From: Phascolarctobacterium sp.
GTDB taxonomy: Bacteria > Bacillota > Negativicutes > Acidaminococcales > Acidaminococcaceae
DNA: 64,000 nucleotides
Assembly: GCA_020024105.1 (NCBI GenBank)
Contig: JAHHUH010000008.1
Coordinates: forward strand, 1-64,000
Reading direction: 5' to 3'
Part shown: in pieces, positions 8,316-15,973 of the stretch
How the letters are laid out: every line of letters starts with the position of its first letter
How positions within the stretch are numbered: position 1 is the first letter of the stretch
Program-made: the position numbers and the translations under genes
Notes under the pieces: generated by a model
What the model saw: only the letters and a program-made list of their open reading frames with translations
Databases searched by the model: none
Told to the model about the DNA's origin: nothing

Positions 8316-8987
8316 ATGGAAAAGCTACATTATCTGGAGGCCCGTCAATCCATTGTGGAGATGGGACACCAATTAACTGCTAAAAATTTAGTTGCCGGCT
8401 CCTGGGGCAATATCAGCGTAAGGGTGGGCGAGGGTCTGTACGCAATTACACCCTCCGGCCGTGGCTATAATCACCAGCAGCCGCAGGATATCGTCATTAT
8501 TGACCAAAATTGTATGCGGGTGGAGGGGGAATTGACTCCTTCCTCTGAAAGCAGGCTGCATACTGCTATTTACGCAGCCTGTCCCCAGGCTCAGGCCATT
8601 ATCCATACCCATAGTATATATGCCAGTGCTCTGGCTGCCATGCATAAAGCAGTACCGGCCATCATCGAGGACCTGGTCATGCTGATTGGTGGCTCCGTAG
8701 CCTGTGCTGAATATGCCATGCCCGGTACGGAGCAGCTGGCTGTAAATGCCGTTCAGGCACTGCAGAGACGCAGAGCAGTCCTTCTGGCTAATCATGGTGC
8801 CGTCTGCTGGGGGAAAAACCTGGAGGATGCGCTCATGGTAGCGGAGATTCTGGAAAAATCGGCGAAGATTGCCATTATTTGCCAGAGCTGTGGGGGAGCG
8901 GTGGAGCTGAGCGGGGAGGACGTGGCTGTTATGCACGACTTTTACGAGCAGCACTATTCCAAACGCCAGCTGGGTGAAGAGAAATAA
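8316..8987 (+). CDS. Class II aldolase/adducin family protein (DHAP-shunt aldolase candidate)
   Basis: A 223-residue metal-dependent aldolase. Visible are SWGNISVR and TPSGRGY (phosphate site), SSESRLH with the catalytic Glu, the zinc ligands in IIHTHS and a third His in ANHGAVCWG. The family includes fuculose-phosphate aldolase, MtnB dehydratase and the Ald2 aldolase of the DHAP shunt. With mtnP and mtnA in the operon and no mtnK, mtnW, mtnX or mtnD in view, the simplest inference is cleavage of 5-methylthioribulose 1-phosphate (or 5-deoxyribulose 1-phosphate) to DHAP and an aldehyde. MtnB activity is the main alternative. The start lies 1 base after ahcY. Confidence 0.8.
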   Translation: MEKLHYLEARQSIVEMGHQLTAKNLVAGSWGNISVRVGEGLYAITPSGRGYNHQQPQDIVIIDQNCMRVEGELTPSSESRLHTAIYAACPQAQAIIHTHSIYASALAAMHKAVPAIIEDLVMLIGGSVACAEYAMPGTEQLAVNAVQALQRRRAVLLANHGAVCWGKNLEDALMVAEILEKSAKIAIICQSCGGAVELSGEDVAVMHDFYEQHYSKRQLGEEK

Positions 8988-9016
8988 TAGCTGTGTACTC
9001 TACGAAGGAGATTAAG

Positions 9017-10297
9017 ATGAGCAAGCTTTTAATAAAGAATATTGAATTATTACACAGTCCTAACGGTGAGGCTAATTGCATTGCCGTTGATGGTCGTAAG
9101 ATAGTTTATGTAGGTAAGGAGCTGCCCGCTACCTTCCAGGCTGATGAGGTTGTGGATGGTAAGGGTAAGCTAGCTACTCCCGGTATGGTAAATACCCATG
9201 GCCATGTTTCCATGACCCTGCTGCGCAGCTATGCTGACGATATGGCCCTGATGGACTGGCTGGAGAATAAAATTTGGCCCCTGGAGGCGAAATTAGGTGC
9301 CGAGGATATTTACTGGGGCGCCATGCTGGGCATTGTGGAAATGCTGAAGGGCGGCACTACCTGCTATGCGGATATGTACTACTTTATGGACGAGGTGGCT
9401 CGTGCTACTGCAGAAACCGGTATACGTGCTAACCTGTGCCGTGGCCTGGTAGGACTTACTCCTGATGCCTACGACAAAATTGCTGAAAATACGGAGCTGG
9501 TCCAAAAATGGAACGGTTATGATGAAGGTCGTATCCGTACTACCTATGGTCCTCACGCACCCTATACCTGTCCGGTGCCTTATTTGGAGAAAATTATCCA
9601 GGCAGCGGCTGATAATAAGGCGGAAATCCAGATGCACCTGTGTGAAACCAAGTTTGAGGTAGAAAGCTACCAGAAGGAACAGGGCATGACTCCCATTGCC
9701 ATGATGGATAAGCTGGGCATGTTTGATTTAGGCACGATTGCCGCTCACTGCGTACATTTGACCGAAGCGGATATGGATATTATGGCTGCCAAAAAGGTAC
9801 GTGTAGCTCATAATCCCCAAAGTAATCTGAAGCTGGCCAGTGGCATCGCGCCAGTGGCAAGAATGCTGGAGAAGGGTATTCTCGTCGGCCTGGGTACCGA
9901 TGGTACCTCCAGTAATAATAATCTGGATATGCTGGAGGAATGCCGTTTGGCAGCTATGCTCCATAAGGCTACCACCCTTGATCCCTTGGTAGTACCGGCC
10001 CATAAGGCCTGGGAGATGGCCACCGTGGATGGTGCCAAGGTCTTGGGCTTTAAGAACGTAGGCCTGCTGGAGACAGGTCAGGAGGCGGATATCGTACTTT
10101 GGGATATGCATAAGCCCTACTGGTATCCGCGCTATAATAAGGAGTCCCTGCTGGTGTATGCTGCTAGTGCTAACGATGTGGATACTGTCTTTGTCGCTGG
10201 TAAGAAGGTACTGGAGGCTGGTAAGCTGGTAACCTTTGATGAAGAAAAGATTTATGCGGAAGCTATGCGCTGCGTGGACAGAATCCTGAAAAGATAA
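9017..10297 (+). CDS. mtaD: 5-methylthioadenosine/S-adenosylhomocysteine deaminase
   Basis: Amidohydrolase that deaminates MTA, SAH or adenosine to the inosine analogues. The 426-residue protein has the metal-binding NTHGHVSMTLLRSYADD, then HLCETKFE, AAHCVHL and GTDGTSSNNNLDML, a pattern matching the MtaD/TrzA family. The ATG at 9017 has GAAGGAG upstream; earlier in-frame codons from 8993 lack one. As last enzyme of the salvage operon it could feed MTI/SIH to the phosphorylase or remove inhibitory nucleosides. Confidence 0.92.
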   Translation: MSKLLIKNIELLHSPNGEANCIAVDGRKIVYVGKELPATFQADEVVDGKGKLATPGMVNTHGHVSMTLLRSYADDMALMDWLENKIWPLEAKLGAEDIYWGAMLGIVEMLKGGTTCYADMYYFMDEVARATAETGIRANLCRGLVGLTPDAYDKIAENTELVQKWNGYDEGRIRTTYGPHAPYTCPVPYLEKIIQAAADNKAEIQMHLCETKFEVESYQKEQGMTPIAMMDKLGMFDLGTIAAHCVHLTEADMDIMAAKKVRVAHNPQSNLKLASGIAPVARMLEKGILVGLGTDGTSSNNNLDMLEECRLAAMLHKATTLDPLVVPAHKAWEMATVDGAKVLGFKNVGLLETGQEADIVLWDMHKPYWYPRYNKESLLVYAASANDVDTVFVAGKKVLEAGKLVTFDEEKIYAEAMRCVDRILKR

Positions 10298-10381
10298 TGC
10301 CTAGCCGGAAAGGGCAGGGATGGGAGAGAGCAGGCCTGGGTCTGCTTGCTTCCAGACAATTCTAAACCATGAAGGGGATGA

Positions 10382-10786
10382 ATGGTGATGAAGATGTGGA
10401 AGAGGTTAAGCTTATGGGGCTGTGCCGTTATCCTCAGTCTGGCCCTGGCAGGCTGTGGAGGCGGAGCTAGTGATGCTCCCTCCAGGAAGCCGGATGTCTA
10501 CAAGCTTTTTCCTACGCAGAACTACTGGACCTTCCTAAAGCTGAATACCAGCACAGGTGAGGTTTGGCAGGTCCATTTTGCTATTGATGATGATAATGCA
10601 CGTGGTACGGTGCCCCTCAATGCTATTCCCTTGACGGAGCAGGGGATGCCGGGACGTTTTACCCTCTATCCGACTAATAATATGTATAATTTCATTTTAT
10701 TGGACCAGCAGGATGGACGCAGCTGGCAAATACAATGGGCCTTTGAAGAGGAAAACCGTGGTGTTATTGCCAGCTTGGACAAATAA
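10382..10786 (+). CDS. Small lipoprotein with a duplicated WQ motif
   Basis: A 134-residue protein with a lipoprotein signal peptide: basic start, hydrophobic core and lipobox LALAGC, so the mature protein is lipid-anchored at about Cys25. The mature part contains two similar blocks, LNTSTGEVWQVHFAIDDDN and LDQQDGRSWQIQWAFEEEN, suggesting an internal duplication of a beta-rich unit. AAGGGG lies just upstream; starts at 10382, 10388 or 10394 are all possible. It follows mtaD by 84 bases. No function is recognised. Confidence 0.75.
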   Translation: MVMKMWKRLSLWGCAVILSLALAGCGGGASDAPSRKPDVYKLFPTQNYWTFLKLNTSTGEVWQVHFAIDDDNARGTVPLNAIPLTEQGMPGRFTLYPTNNMYNFILLDQQDGRSWQIQWAFEEENRGVIASLDK

Positions 10787-10792
10787 AGCGTT

Positions 10793-10816
10793 CCTAAAAG
10801 AGGAAGAAAGCGCATA
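10793..10816 (-). repeat. Copy A of a dispersed motif, TATGCGCTTTC(N)TCCTCTTTTAGG
   Basis: Reading the minus strand gives TATGCGCTTTCTTCCTCTT followed by TTAGG. Near-identical copies occur at 14009-14033 and, in shorter form, 15974-15994, all intergenic. Here part of it (GGAAGAAA) can pair with TTTCTTCC near 10845-10852, just before the pduL promoter. Confidence 0.5.
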
Positions 10817-10869
10817 AGTATTGCCGAAAGTAATAGGCTGCACATTTCTTCCAAAAGACACAAAGATTA

Positions 10870-10878
10870 TGCTATAAT
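10870..10878 (+). promoter_or_regulatory. Extended -10 promoter for pduL
   Basis: TGC followed by a perfect TATAAT (10873-10878), about 40 bases before the pduL ATG. The -35 region is poor. Confidence 0.55.
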
Positions 10879-10919
10879 AAAGAGATAAAATAAATAATTT
10901 ATAAAAGAGGTATAAGGTT

Positions 10920-11498
10920 ATGCAATTTCCCATTGTTTTAGGTGTTTCTGCTCGTCATGCTCATTTGTGCCGCGAGCATATGGATATTTTATTTGGTAAA
11001 GACAGTGAATTACATGTAAAGAAGCCCATTGGCCAGCCCGGTCAATATGCTTCCGAAGAACAAATTATGATGGTTACTCCTAAGGGAGAAATGAAATTAC
11101 GCATCATCGGTCCTCTGCGTCCGGAAACCCAGATTGAGCTGTCCTTTACTGACGCGCGTAAAGTGGGTGTTAATGCTCCCATCCGTAACAGTGGTGATAT
11201 TGCAGGCTCTGCCGGTGCTAAATTAATCGGTCCCAAGGGTGAGCTGGAATTAAAGGAAGGTATCATCATTGCTGCCCGTCACGTACATCTGTATCCGGAA
11301 ACCGCAGCTAAATACGGCTTGGAGGATGGCGATATCGTTGATATCGTAACCGATGGTCCCCGTGCTATTACCATGCACAATGTACTGGTAAGAGCAGGTG
11401 TTAAGCATGCGGACGAGGTACATATTGATACTGACGAGGCTAATGCTTGTAATTTGGAAAGCGGTGACATGGTAAACATCGTTTTCGAAAAGAAATAA
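10920..11498 (+). CDS. pduL: PduL-type phosphate acyltransferase
   Basis: Interconverts acyl-CoA and acyl phosphate (acetyl or propionyl), the energy-conserving step before acetate or propionate kinase. The 192-residue protein shows the two zinc-binding repeats of PduL, VSARHAHL near residue 10 and AARHVHL near residue 120, plus NSGDIAGSAGAKLIGPKG between them. It lacks the N-terminal extension that targets PduL to microcompartments, and no shell genes are near, so it probably acts as a soluble housekeeping phosphotransacylase. AAAAGAGG lies 9 bases before the ATG. Confidence 0.93.
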   Translation: MQFPIVLGVSARHAHLCREHMDILFGKDSELHVKKPIGQPGQYASEEQIMMVTPKGEMKLRIIGPLRPETQIELSFTDARKVGVNAPIRNSGDIAGSAGAKLIGPKGELELKEGIIIAARHVHLYPETAAKYGLEDGDIVDIVTDGPRAITMHNVLVRAGVKHADEVHIDTDEANACNLESGDMVNIVFEKK

Positions 11499-11529
11499 TT
11501 TGTACGTAAGACAGTAACAGGTGTAAGAT

Positions 11530-13059
11530 ATGAAAAAATCACTCTTCTTAGGACTTACCTTAGCGATGCTGAGTAGTTCTGCTTGGGCCTACACCAATGC
11601 TGAGGCCGGTTACAGCATAAAAAATGAAGCTACCCTGCAGAATGTAGTGGAGGCTGATAACTTTTATGCCTATACCAATTATCCGAAGGTAGCTTCCCTA
11701 AAGGCTGCTCAGGGACAGACCCTCCATGTCGTTGGCGTTTTGACAGACGCAGATATGGAAAAGATTATTGGTGAGCCCTTTACTACGGAATATTTTAATC
11801 AGCAGTACGAAAATTTAGCCTTGCTGGGTCGCTGTGAGCTTGATTTACGCACCATTCCTGTAGCTATGTTGGATTTAGCTAACTATGAAAAGGCCCAGGA
11901 GCAGAATGTTTTTGCCCGTCTGTTAACTCCTCAGAAAGAGCTGGAGGCCGCAGAGATTGTTGCCATGCAGCAGGCCGAGAAGAAGGAGGCTGCTGACAAG
12001 GACAAGGAAGCAGAGCCGTCCGAGGCTAGCCAGGAGGAGCAGCCCTTTGAACCTTGGGTGCGGGCGGATAAGCTTGGTAAACATAGGGTAATTACTATTT
12101 CCCAATATTATCATCAGCAGCAGGGATTAAAGGAGCATATTTTAGTAGCTCATACCAGCTTATTATCTAAAGATAATAAAATGTATGTTTTAACTACTTA
12201 TAATTATGAAACAGCTACTCCGCAGAGTAGAAGGCTGGAACATAAGTATTTCAAAGAAAGTATTAATGAAAGGTTTCCCGTCGCAGAGGCTGAAAAGCAG
12301 CTTCCATTAGAGCCCTTTGCTCCCAAAAAGAAGGAGGATTTGAACGCTAAATTTTCTCCTGAGCTATGGCAGGAGCATAAGGACTTTGTGGAGAATTTCC
12401 GATATGTGGACGCCAAAGCCACTAAGGAACGGCTGTCCTTTTGCGATCCTGTGCTAGAAAAAAGCTTTGCCTTGCCCAAGGACTGGTTTTATGTTCAGCT
12501 GAAGCCGGAGCAGCAGGGCGTGCAGGATAACTTGGTCCTAGCTACTTCCTATAGCAAATTTGCCCAGCTGTTTACGGAAAAGAAGTCCACAGAGACTGCT
12601 GCCGTGGTAGAAAAGCTCCTGCTGCTGTTAAATAGTGAGGAATCTCCCTTACTTAAGCTGGATAAGGAGGGCACTCTCCAGCTGGCACAAAATCTGGATG
12701 AAATGCTGGTCAGCAGCTCCTTTGCTATTGAGGATCAGGATTTGGCTGCCATATTGGCACAGCCGCAGGCATCTCAGGCAGAGTTTGAATTGCTTTTAGT
12801 GAGTGGCATGGATAGATTACATAATATGGAAAATGGCTTGTATAAAATCCATAGCTACGGCTACGAAACAGACTTTACCAAGACTCAGGCGCTTGCAGAC
12901 CTGGAGATTCGCTTTGAGCTGTTAGATCAGTACGCATATACTAGCCGTTTACGTTTTGCCTGCCAAAAGGATAAGGGGCTTTTGCTTTCATACATCAAAA
13001 AAGAAAATCTGCCCAACAATACAAGCTTGCTTGAGCAGATTGAAAACTGGCAGTTTTAA
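11530..13059 (+). CDS. Exported protein of unknown function, 509 aa
   Basis: Begins with a clear Sec signal peptide (KK, a leucine-rich core, likely cleavage after SSAWA near residue 20). The mature protein is mostly hydrophilic and probably helical. It includes a charged linker near residues 145-175 rich in Glu, Lys and Ala, which separates an N-terminal block containing GEPFTTEYFNQQYENLALL from a larger C-terminal part. No lipobox, membrane helix after the signal, or catalytic motif is visible. It follows pduL by 31 bases and may share its transcript, but nothing suggests a common function. Confidence 0.75.
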   Translation: MKKSLFLGLTLAMLSSSAWAYTNAEAGYSIKNEATLQNVVEADNFYAYTNYPKVASLKAAQGQTLHVVGVLTDADMEKIIGEPFTTEYFNQQYENLALLGRCELDLRTIPVAMLDLANYEKAQEQNVFARLLTPQKELEAAEIVAMQQAEKKEAADKDKEAEPSEASQEEQPFEPWVRADKLGKHRVITISQYYHQQQGLKEHILVAHTSLLSKDNKMYVLTTYNYETATPQSRRLEHKYFKESINERFPVAEAEKQLPLEPFAPKKKEDLNAKFSPELWQEHKDFVENFRYVDAKATKERLSFCDPVLEKSFALPKDWFYVQLKPEQQGVQDNLVLATSYSKFAQLFTEKKSTETAAVVEKLLLLLNSEESPLLKLDKEGTLQLAQNLDEMLVSSSFAIEDQDLAAILAQPQASQAEFELLLVSGMDRLHNMENGLYKIHSYGYETDFTKTQALADLEIRFELLDQYAYTSRLRFACQKDKGLLLSYIKKENLPNNTSLLEQIENWQF

Positions 13060-13088
13060 ATTGTCATGATGGTAGAACGGCTGAAGCC

Positions 13089-13457
13089 TTAAAAATCGTC
13101 AAAGCCGTCGAAATCATCAAAGTCATCCGAGATATCGTTATCAATATCATTGTCCAAGGGGTCATTGCTATAGGTAAGCTCATCGTGATCCAGGGTTTCA
13201 TGATGCTGCGTGGGATTTATGGGAGTTACACCGTCGTTATTATTACTGTGTTTGTTCCCGTTTAGCATGTTATCTACCAGTATATAACTTAGCAGGCCTG
13301 TGCCCACGCCCTTGGCAAAATTATGATTATTTTCTTTGTTGTAGATCGTCTGGGAATCACCAGTATTTGTCTGATGGCGCTGCTGGGGCTTTTTCTGGGA
13401 TTTAAAGAAAAAGCTGGCGCCAAAGTAGCAAAGAATTGCTAAAATCAGAAATTCCAT
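13089..13457 (-). CDS. Small membrane-anchored protein with acidic DDF tail
   Basis: A 122-residue protein: one N-terminal membrane helix (about 3-18), a Gln/Asn/His-rich polar middle with a short hydrophobic patch (GVGTGLLSYILVDNML), and a C-terminal tail of repeated Asp-Phe units (DDFDDFDGFDDF). A strong site (AAAAGGAG) and a TTGACT-17-TATGCT promoter support it as a real gene. The acidic aromatic tail could bind a partner protein or metal. The family is not recognised. Confidence 0.65.
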   Translation of the reverse strand: MEFLILAILCYFGASFFFKSQKKPQQRHQTNTGDSQTIYNKENNHNFAKGVGTGLLSYILVDNMLNGNKHSNNNDGVTPINPTQHHETLDHDELTYSNDPLDNDIDNDISDDFDDFDGFDDF

Positions 13458-13502
13458 ATCTATCCATCTCCTTTTAGTAGGTTTTTCCTTAACTCTGCTT
13501 CT

Positions 13503-13531
13503 AGCATAGCACGATTTTGGGGGAGAGTCAA
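13503..13531 (-). promoter_or_regulatory. Promoter of the acidic-tail protein gene
   Basis: On the minus strand TTGACT (13531-13526), a 17-base spacer and TATGCT (13508-13503), about 45 bases before the ATG at 13457. Confidence 0.6.
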
Positions 13532-13790
13532 TTTTAGACCTTTTTCGTGGTTGAAAGCCTTATGTGGCTCCGATTTTCTCAAAATCGGCTGACGCTGAGA
13601 AAATTTTTTCAGGAAAATAAAATGGATTTTACATAATGTATATTATCGGACGTAAAATTACACAAAAATTATTTTGCTGAAGCTCGTTTGGAGATGTCCA
13701 TGACCGTGCTAAAATAGCAGTTGGTATGCCTAAAAATAGTTATGAGCAGTCCCCCAGCAGCTAAAAATAAGTAAAAATACAGTTGCTAGC

Positions 13791-13830
13791 TTTCCTGGTA
13801 GTTTTTTTCACTACCGGGAATTTTTTTTGC
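13791..13830 (+). terminator. Orphan intrinsic terminator
   Basis: TTCCTGGTAG pairs with CTACCGGGAA (one G-T pair) across a T-rich loop and is followed by eight T. No gene ends nearby on this strand; the closest, at 13059, is 730 bases upstream. Confidence 0.75.
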
Positions 13831-13901
13831 CCTTCTAGGAGCCTCTGAGAGCCGTTTTTAAGACTTGATGTATAGGATTGGTATCATCGGCTTTTACCGC
13901 C

Positions 13902-13912
13902 CCTAAAAGAGG
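13902..13912 (-). repeat. Partial inverted copy of the dispersed motif
   Basis: CCTAAAAGAGG on the plus strand, identical to the end of copy A and opposite in orientation to the copy at 14009-14033, so the two bracket about 95 AT-rich bases. Confidence 0.35.
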
Positions 13913-14008
13913 TTAAAAATGAGTACTTTTCATATATTACTTAATAAAAACTGTGCATTTTACAAATATATGAGGTAAAACATATTTTATTTGCTCAACA
14001 TCATATAA

Positions 14009-14033
14009 TATGCGCTTTCATCCTCTTTTTAGG
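14009..14033 (+). repeat. Copy B of the dispersed motif
   Basis: TATGCGCTTTCATCCTCTTT followed by TTAGG. It matches copy A at 10816-10793 apart from one mismatch and one extra T. Confidence 0.5.
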
Positions 14034-14186
14034 CTGCAAATATAGCACAATAATGCTTTGGCTATGTAGCCGAGCTTCTTTTTCCAGCTTTTATTTATTT
14101 AGGTAAGATTTCCTTCATTATATCTTTCCTCTAGCTGGAACGTTTCTATTTGTCCAGTGTAGTCTTTGCCTTGGAGATGCTGACCT

Positions 14187-14222
14187 AAAAGAAAAAGCGC
14201 CAGCAAGCAAAGTTGCTGACGC
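14187..14222 (-). terminator. Terminator of the exonuclease gene
   Basis: On the minus strand GCGTCAGCAA and TTGCTGGCGC form a hairpin over CTTTGC, followed by TTTTTCTTTT, 14 bases after the stop. Confidence 0.9.
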
Positions 14223-14235
14223 AGTACGTCCTTCT

Positions 14236-14904
14236 TTAGGAATCTAAATGTAATTTGCTAAAATCAAAAAGCTCGCCCAGGGACACCGTTACCGGGGTGG
14301 CTTCCTCAAATAAGCAGAGTGTTTTCTTGCGCTCTTCAAATTCTTCATGATCCTGGGATAGTGCAAAGAGTCTTGCCGTATTACGGGCATCCCACAGAGC
14401 ATCATGAATAGCACCGCTAAAATCCTCACCTAAAATTTCCAAAGCCGTGGATAAGCTGATGGGCTTGGACAATTTGATCAAATCGCAGTACTCCTTCTGG
14501 AAATCATACCATCTGGTAACAATCTTTTCATACTTACCCTCTGCCGGAATATTTTTGAGACGCATTTCGTTTTTAAGCTGGGCTAAATCGTTTTCGCTCC
14601 AGGCATAAACTTTAAAATCATCGCCGGCCTGGAAACACCAGTCAGCAAATTTTTTTAAAACTACCGGAAAGCTTTCTGCCTTATGTACCATGGCAGTAGT
14701 AATATGGGTCAGCTTCGTGTACTGAGGCAGCACCTCCGCAGAATATTGGGGATGCACATAGCTTTTAAATTCAGCAAATTCTTCAAACTTTTCATTTAAG
14801 ATGACGGCACCAAACTCTATAATTTCCGTATAGGCGATTCTTCTCTCTTCCTTATGGATTTTATCAATCGGATGCATTTCAAAATCTATAAAAATGTAAT
14901 TCAT
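14236..14904 (-). CDS. DEDDh-type 3'-5' exonuclease
   Basis: A 222-residue exonuclease of the DnaQ/ERI-1 (KapD-like) group. Motif I is FIDFEMHP (Asp and Glu metal ligands), motif II lies around WSENDLAQL, and motif III is HDALWDARNTARLF with the catalytic His and final Asp, all in order. Such enzymes trim RNA or DNA 3' ends; the substrate is not known. TTGGAG lies 9 bases before the ATG. It is divergent from lexA and its promoter carries a 14-bp palindrome, so regulation is likely, perhaps shared with lexA (inference). Confidence 0.85.
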   Translation of the reverse strand: MNYIFIDFEMHPIDKIHKEERRIAYTEIIEFGAVILNEKFEEFAEFKSYVHPQYSAEVLPQYTKLTHITTAMVHKAESFPVVLKKFADWCFQAGDDFKVYAWSENDLAQLKNEMRLKNIPAEGKYEKIVTRWYDFQKEYCDLIKLSKPISLSTALEILGEDFSGAIHDALWDARNTARLFALSQDHEEFEERKKTLCLFEEATPVTVSLGELFDFSKLHLDS

Positions 14905-14954
14905 GCTTTTTTACTCCAATGTATCTTTTTATTGTATTCTAAATCTCACATCTT

Positions 14955-14983
14955 ATTATAACATCTTTAGCCTAGGCTAACAA
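14955..14983 (-). promoter_or_regulatory. Exonuclease promoter with spacer palindrome
   Basis: Minus-strand TTGTTA (14983-14978), 17-base spacer, TATAAT (14960-14955). The spacer and the edge of the -35 box contain a perfect palindrome TTAGCCTAGGCTAA (14967-14980), a good candidate operator. Confidence 0.6.
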
Positions 14984-15019
14984 AAGTAGAAATAATATTT
15001 GTAAAAGAAGTACAATTGT

Positions 15020-15031
15020 AAACAGCTGTTT
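15020..15031. promoter_or_regulatory. Candidate LexA box, AAACAGCTGTTT
   Basis: A perfect 12-bp palindrome overlapping the -35 box of the lexA promoter. It contains AAC-N4-GTT, the core of the Gram-positive LexA (Cheo) box GAAC-N4-GTTC, so autoregulation is likely. A second palindrome, TACAATTGTA, abuts it at 15011-15020. Confidence 0.55.
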
Positions 15032-15058
15032 GACTAGGCGGTTATAATTTGCTATAAT
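15030..15058 (+). promoter_or_regulatory. lexA promoter
   Basis: TTGACT (15030-15035), 17-base spacer and perfect TATAAT (15053-15058), 40 bases before the lexA start. Confidence 0.75.
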
Positions 15059-15098
15059 TAATATAAATAAGACAAACAAGCGAATGGAGGTCTATTCC

Positions 15099-15764
15099 AT
15101 GGGAAGACGTAAAGCTTTACCACCTAATTTTGATGGTATTTATACAGAAGAAATGCTGTCTGAAAGACAGCGTGCCATATTAGATTTTGTACGCACCTTT
15201 ATTAAAAAGAAGGGCTATCCCCCTGCTGTGAGGGAAATTGGTGCGGCCGTAGGCCTATCCTCCAGTGCCAGCGTGCATAATCATCTTTGCAAGCTGGAGG
15301 AAATGGGCTTTTTGATGCGTGATTCCGCTAAGCCCCGTGCCTTGGAGCTTTTATCTGAAAATGATTCCTGGCGTAACAAAATGGTGGTTCCTGTACCTCT
15401 GATTGGTAAGGTTACTGCTGGTAAACCGATTCTTGCTTTTGAAAATATTGAAGAGACCTACCCCATTCCCCGTGACCTGATTGGTTGTGATGATGATGTG
15501 TTCATGCTTTCCGTTACCGGGGACAGTATGATTAATGCAGGTATTCTGGATCATGACTATATTATTGTGCGGAAACAAAATTTTGCTAATAACGGTGATA
15601 TCGTAGTGGCCTTGATTGATGGCGAGGAAACTACTGTTAAGCGTTATTTCCGTGAATTGCGCAGTGTACGTCTACAGCCAGAAAATGATAAATATGAACC
15701 CATTGTAGGTGGTAATAATATCCAAGTTATGGGTAAGGTTATTTCCGTCTTTAGAATGCTTTAA
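15099..15764 (+). CDS. lexA: LexA repressor
   Basis: SOS-response repressor, 221 residues. The N-terminal winged helix contains SERQRAILDFVRTFIKKKGY and GLSSSASVHNHL (recognition helix). The C-terminal peptidase domain has the autocleavage site A107-G108 (KVTAGKP), catalytic S143 (GDSMINAGI) and K181 (ETTVKRYF). The ATG at 15099 has GGAGG 8 bases upstream; the ATG at 15084 overlaps that site and is unlikely. DNA damage would trigger RecA-assisted self-cleavage. A LexA-box-like palindrome sits on its own promoter. Confidence 0.96.
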   Translation: MGRRKALPPNFDGIYTEEMLSERQRAILDFVRTFIKKKGYPPAVREIGAAVGLSSSASVHNHLCKLEEMGFLMRDSAKPRALELLSENDSWRNKMVVPVPLIGKVTAGKPILAFENIEETYPIPRDLIGCDDDVFMLSVTGDSMINAGILDHDYIIVRKQNFANNGDIVVALIDGEETTVKRYFRELRSVRLQPENDKYEPIVGGNNIQVMGKVISVFRML

Positions 15765-15806
15765 TCCCCTGCTTTAGGCTTCGCTTACAAACTAATAGTA
15801 CAAAAT

Positions 15807-15848
15807 AAACCGCATGTGTGGGCAGATTCCCCTACATGCGGTTTTTCT
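15807..15848 (+). terminator. lexA terminator
   Basis: AAACCGCATGT pairs with ACATGCGGTTT across a 16-base loop, followed by TTTCTTT, about 45 bases after lexA. Confidence 0.85.
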
Positions 15849-15973
15849 TTGTTATTTTTTACCTGTCTGTAAAACGCACATATATGATAATAACGAAATA
15901 ATATTTTGTTTAATTATGTTTTAGACAAATTTAAATCTTAAACAAAAAACTTTCATAATTTAAAAATTATAAG

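Larger units (their letters stand above)
13532..14186. other. Long AT-rich intergenic region with an orphan terminator and repeats
   Basis: About 650 bases with no coding frame of note. It holds short palindromes (TACATAATGTA near 13632), an orphan terminator at 13791-13830 and an inverted pair of the dispersed motif (CCTAAAAGAGG at 13902 and its partner at 14009). No tRNA, known riboswitch or mobile-element gene was recognised. A small RNA ending at 13830 is possible. Confidence 0.4.

Noticed and set aside
8316..8987. Fuculose-phosphate aldolase of sugar breakdown
   Set aside because: No fucose or rhamnose genes are near, whereas mtnP and mtnA are in the same operon; still only an inference.
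13597..13618. CodY box-like sequence (TTTTTTCAGGAAAAT)
   Set aside because: Only about 11 of 15 positions fit, and it is not placed at a promoter.
14187..14240. Further copy of the dispersed motif (CCTAAAAG...GCGCC)
   Set aside because: The likeness comes from the T run and stem of the exonuclease terminator.
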